A stretch of DNA of 64,000 nt. Source: Halococcoides cellulosivorans (GTDB lineage Archaea > Halobacteriota > Halobacteria > Halobacteriales > Haloarculaceae). The notes beneath the pieces were generated by a model. That model saw only the letters and a program-made list of their open reading frames with translations, made no database searches and was not told where the DNA came from. This document shows positions 61,436-64,000 of the stretch, in pieces (the first letter of the stretch is position 1; each line of letters starts with the position of its first letter). Where the stretch lies: NCBI RefSeq assembly GCF_003058365.1, contig NZ_CP028858.1:124001-188000 (forward strand). The letters run 5' to 3'. The position numbers and the translations under genes were made by a program.

Positions 61436-62488
61436 ATGGACGAATCGGACCTCCTCGCGGCCGCCGACGCGGGCGTGGCGTGTGACGGCCTCCGCGTCGA
61501 GCGGACCGACGCGGGCGTCACCGTCGAGACCCCCGACGAGCGCCACGAGGGCCTCAGCGACGCGGACGCCCGCGCGATCCTGGCCGAACACCCGCGACTG
61601 GTCGACAACTGGGCGTTCTGGACCGATCGCGCGCCCGACCGCGACGACTATCGCGCCTTCCTCAGATGGCTCGAACACGCCGACGAGCGCGCGCTCGCGG
61701 ACCGCATCGGCACGACGGCCCGCGAGTGGGGCGAGGTGCGGGTGACGACGACCGTCGCCGCCGACGGCACCCGGACGTACTCGATCCGTCATCGCGCCGA
61801 CGCGGATCGCGACCCGGCGACACTGGAGGAGATCCGGGACGTCGAGGCCGCCGACGACCTCGCGACGACCGACGCCGACGGGCAGTATCGCCCGCTGCGG
61901 ACCGCGCCGACGCTGCGCGACGGCTGGATCGCGCCCGATCTCGACGCGACATCGTGTCCCGACCTCGTCGCGACCGTCTACCCCGCGACGATCGCGAACT
62001 GGTATCGCGAGCGCGAGGGCGAACTGGACGTGACACACTTCGACGCCGCCGCGGCCCGCCAGTCCGGCATCTACGCCGTCGTCGACGACCTGGACCGGGC
62101 GGCGATCGACTGGGTCGCGAGCGCGTGCTGTCGCGACGAGATGTGCCTGAAGCGTCGCGAGTGGGACGCCGGCGAGGAGGATCCGATCGACGTGCCCCGT
62201 GGCGACGGGGAGATGCCCTGTCGAGAGCCCTGTTCGCTGGTGGTCGCCGCCGCGCGGGCGTTCACCAAACAGGAACAGGAATCACCCCAGACGTACGAAT
62301 TCGAGCTGACGCCGAGCGAGCACGAGACCCTGCTCGACTGTCTCGACGCCGTCGCCGCGGATCGATCGGTCCGCCTCGCGGACCTCGGTGAGGGAGCGAA
62401 CCGCTACCGGGCACGATACCTCCAGGCCAAGCGGTTCTCAGCGAGCGGTCCAGGCGATCGCGCCGAGCACGGCCACGAGGACGAATAA
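61436..62488 (+). CDS. DR2241-family Fe-S protein
   Basis: 350 residues. Near residue 225 the pattern CCRDEMCLKRREWDAG and CREPCSLVVAAAR gives four cysteines, matching the 4Fe-4S-type centre of DR2241-family proteins, which lie beside CbiX in cobalamin/sirohydrochlorin clusters. The N-terminal 160 residues are a separate acidic domain. The 3' end overlaps the convergent DUF7524-like gene by 51 bp. Confidence 0.78.
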   Translation: MDESDLLAAADAGVACDGLRVERTDAGVTVETPDERHEGLSDADARAILAEHPRLVDNWAFWTDRAPDRDDYRAFLRWLEHADERALADRIGTTAREWGEVRVTTTVAADGTRTYSIRHRADADRDPATLEEIRDVEAADDLATTDADGQYRPLRTAPTLRDGWIAPDLDATSCPDLVATVYPATIANWYREREGELDVTHFDAAAARQSGIYAVVDDLDRAAIDWVASACCRDEMCLKRREWDAGEEDPIDVPRGDGEMPCREPCSLVVAAARAFTKQEQESPQTYEFELTPSEHETLLDCLDAVAADRSVRLADLGEGANRYRARYLQAKRFSASGPGDRAEHGHEDE

Positions 62489-62998
62489 CACGCCGACGGT
62501 GACGACCAGCGAGTTCGCGAGCACGGCGACGACGACGCCGACGACGAGCACGAGTGCACTCGCGAGCGCGGCCAGCGTGCGCGGATCGTCGACGGCCGCG
62601 ACCGCGGGCGAGGGTGTGGGAGGCCGCTCCTGGGGGTGGGCCAGCGACTCGTCGACGCGGACGGTCTGCTCGGCCGCCTCCGGTGGCTCGACGACCACGT
62701 CGACGTAGCGGGTACACGACCCGTGGGCGCTGACGAGTTTGACCTTCCCCCGGAACGTCGACTCGGGCGGCGCCATCTCGACGGGGATCGACCGACGATC
62801 GTCCGCTTCGAGGAAGTGATTGGTCGCGGGGACGCTCGCGACGTCGGCCAGCGCGTCCTCCAGGTGGACGTGGAGGTGGACGCTCTCGCCGTGGTTGGTC
62901 ACGCCGATGTCGAACGCTCCGGTCACCCTGATCTCGGCCGGCACGCTCAGTTCGTGCAGGCCGTCGCGGCTGATCTGAACCGGGAGCGTCTCAGTCAC
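62438..62998 (-). CDS. DUF7524-like membrane-anchored protein
   Basis: 186 residues. Beta-sandwich part (LPVQISRDGLHELSVPAEIR, GVTNHGESVHLHVHLEDAL, RGKVKLVSAHGSCTRYVDV) with a Pro-rich linker, then two C-terminal hydrophobic segments (LAALASALVLVVGVVVAVLA, LVVTVGVLFVLVAVLGAI). Matches my recollection of DUF7524. No signal peptide; the beta part may face the cytoplasm. Function unknown. Confidence 0.6.
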   Translation of the reverse strand: MTETLPVQISRDGLHELSVPAEIRVTGAFDIGVTNHGESVHLHVHLEDALADVASVPATNHFLEADDRRSIPVEMAPPESTFRGKVKLVSAHGSCTRYVDVVVEPPEAAEQTVRVDESLAHPQERPPTPSPAVAAVDDPRTLAALASALVLVVGVVVAVLANSLVVTVGVLFVLVAVLGAIAWTAR

Positions 62999-63052
62999 GC
63001 CACTGACTGCGCAGGGCGTGACAAAAAAGGTTCCCGCCGGTGCCGCCCCGTC

Positions 63053-63241
63053 TCACTCCGCGTCGCGCATATCCGGCGGCAGCAGGTTCGGAATCCCCTC
63101 TTCGATCGGGTAGGTCTCCCCACACTCGGTACAGGTCAGCGTCCCGTCGACGATCTCGTCGTCTTCCCGGGCCTCGACTGATAGCTCCAACTCGCTTTTG
63201 TCGAGCGGACAGACGATCACGTCCATGAGGTCCTCGTCCAT
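63053..63241 (-). CDS. Trm112-like zinc-ribbon protein
   Basis: 62 residues. VIVCPLDKSELEL, then CTECGETYPIEEGIPNLLP, is the Trm112/YcaR pattern; the cysteines at VCP and CTEC bind zinc. Trm112 activates several methyltransferases that modify tRNA and release factor in archaea and eukaryotes. It is 49 bp from purA on the same strand. Confidence 0.85.
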   Translation of the reverse strand: MDEDLMDVIVCPLDKSELELSVEAREDDEIVDGTLTCTECGETYPIEEGIPNLLPPDMRDAE

Positions 63242-63289
63242 ACGCTGGCGTCGAGAGCGACGGCCAAAAGCGTGCCGAACGTCGGAACC

Positions 63290-64000
63290 CTACGCCTCGA
63301 AGGGCCGATCGCGCACGATCGTCTGCTCGCGTCCGGGGCCGACGCCGATCACGGTGACGGGCACGTCCAGCGCGTCCTCGATCGCCTCGATGTACGTCCG
63401 AGCGTTCGCGGGGAGCGCGCCGTATCCCTCGGCGGCGACCGTGTCGCGATCGAACTCCGGCCACCCGTCGAACGTGCGATAGGTCGGCTCACACGCGGCC
63501 CACCGGTCGGTCGTCGCGGGGACCGTCTCGACGGTCTCGCCGTCGAGGCTGTACGACTCGGCCATCCGGAGTTCCTCGAACCCTCCGAGCGTGTCGATGT
63601 GGTTGAGTGCGATTCCCGAAAAGCCGCTGGCCCGGGTCGCGTGTTCGAGCATCGGCAGGTCGAGCCACCCCACCCGGCGGGGCCGTCCGGTGACGGTGCC
63701 GTACTCGTCGCCCGCTTCGCGGATCTCGGTCGCGAGTCGTTCTTCCTCGGGGTCGGCGTCGCCCGCATACCCCGGCGTGTCGCCCTCGACGCCCGCGAGT
63801 TCGGTCGGCATCGGGCCGCTCCCGACCCGCGTGAGATACGCCTTGACGATGCCGATGGTCTCGCCGGACCCGACCAGCGCGGGCGAGAGCCCCGTCCCCG
63901 TGCAGGCCCCGCCCGCGGTGGGGTTCGAGGAGGTGACGTAGGGGTAGTTGCCGTGGTCGATGTCGATCAGCGTGCCCTGCGCGCCTTCGAGGATGATGTC
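63290..64000 (-). CDS. purA: Adenylosuccinate synthase, 5' part outside window
   Basis: C-terminal 236 residues; the frame is open to the window end, beginning at DIILEGAQGTLIDIDHGNYP. It makes adenylosuccinate from IMP, aspartate and GTP. Conserved blocks: SSNPTAGGACTGTGLSP, then VTGRPRRVGWLDLP and ALNHIDTLGGFEEL. The Met codon at 63811 (MPTELAG) is internal, not the start. Confidence 0.93.
   Translation of the reverse strand, partial: DIILEGAQGTLIDIDHGNYPYVTSSNPTAGGACTGTGLSPALVGSGETIGIVKAYLTRVGSGPMPTELAGVEGDTPGYAGDADPEEERLATEIREAGDEYGTVTGRPRRVGWLDLPMLEHATRASGFSGIALNHIDTLGGFEELRMAESYSLDGETVETVPATTDRWAACEPTYRTFDGWPEFDRDTVAAEGYGALPANARTYIEAIEDALDVPVTVIGVGPGREQTIVRDRPFEA

Noticed and set aside
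1-64000. tRNA or rRNA genes, including tRNA-borne attachment sites at the island edges
   Set aside because: No cloverleaf-like or rRNA-like sequence was recognised at 13.3 kb, 38.4 kb or elsewhere; a tRNA-finding program would be needed to be certain.

Overview
This window comes from a haloarchaeon (class Halobacteria). It is GC-rich, its proteins are strongly acidic, Tat-type signal peptides are common, start-proximal TATA boxes imply very short or absent leaders, and the information-processing genes are archaeal (PCNA, TFE, aIF6, L31e, L39e, archaeal MptD, archaeal PRPP synthase). I cannot fix the genus from the sequence alone.

Left core region (1-13.3 kb): the 3' part of hypB, a beta-propeller gene, prs, rlmE, two tandem paralogous membrane proteins, the sliding clamp pcn, a membrane protein, a MinD/ParA ATPase, an aldolase-type ADH synthase, a creatininase-family amidohydrolase, a Tat lipoprotein propeller, a DUF5790-like protein, a membrane protein, mptD, and azf (NAD-dependent glucose-6-phosphate dehydrogenase).

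Accessory island (about 13.3-38.43 kb): it opens with a winged-helix/TumE-like pair, a VapBC pair and a PIN-domain remnant. Then comes what I consider the main discovery, an archaeal polymorphic toxin-immunity array. One complete 2,074-residue secreted effector has a Sec signal, a dockerin-like EF-hand pair, thrombospondin-3-type calcium repeats, a right-handed beta-helix, a second TSP3 block, an Ig-like segment, a hydrophobic segment, a helical repeat linker and a nuclease-like C-terminal tip. It is followed by at least seven further tip modules, most of which lack a promoter or signal sequence. Each tip is followed directly by its own presumed immunity gene, usually with an ATGA overlap. Most spare tips carry at their 5' edge a copy of part of the effector's linker, so homologous recombination could swap them onto the expressed trunk. 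One is attached to a second, decapitated trunk. Tips and immunity genes are AT-rich while the shared parts are GC-rich. An inactivated IS5-like element sits inside the array, and a fragment of the effector trunk marks its right end 26 bp from tif6.

Right core region (38.4-64 kb): the rpl39e-rpl31e-tif6 operon, a Tat lipoprotein, a ZIP transporter, thpR, a TPR protein, a DUF424 protein, serS, small haloarchaeal proteins, a HIT protein, the tfe-DUF2110-DUF5803 operon plus a CinA-like gene, a sulfatase-fold hydrolase, a 37-residue membrane protein, cysS, a Tat-exported fibronectin/dockerin-like protein, a three-gene ABC exporter, a large Tat-exported PKD/PQQ-repeat protein that appears inserted beside a duplicated cbiX 5' end, cbiX, membrane proteins, a DoxX-like protein, a DR2241-family Fe-S protein, a DUF7524-like protein, a Trm112-like protein and the 3' part of purA (cut by the window end).

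No rRNA, tRNA or CRISPR array was recognised. Functions of toxins and immunity proteins are inferred from motifs and gene order, not from database searches.
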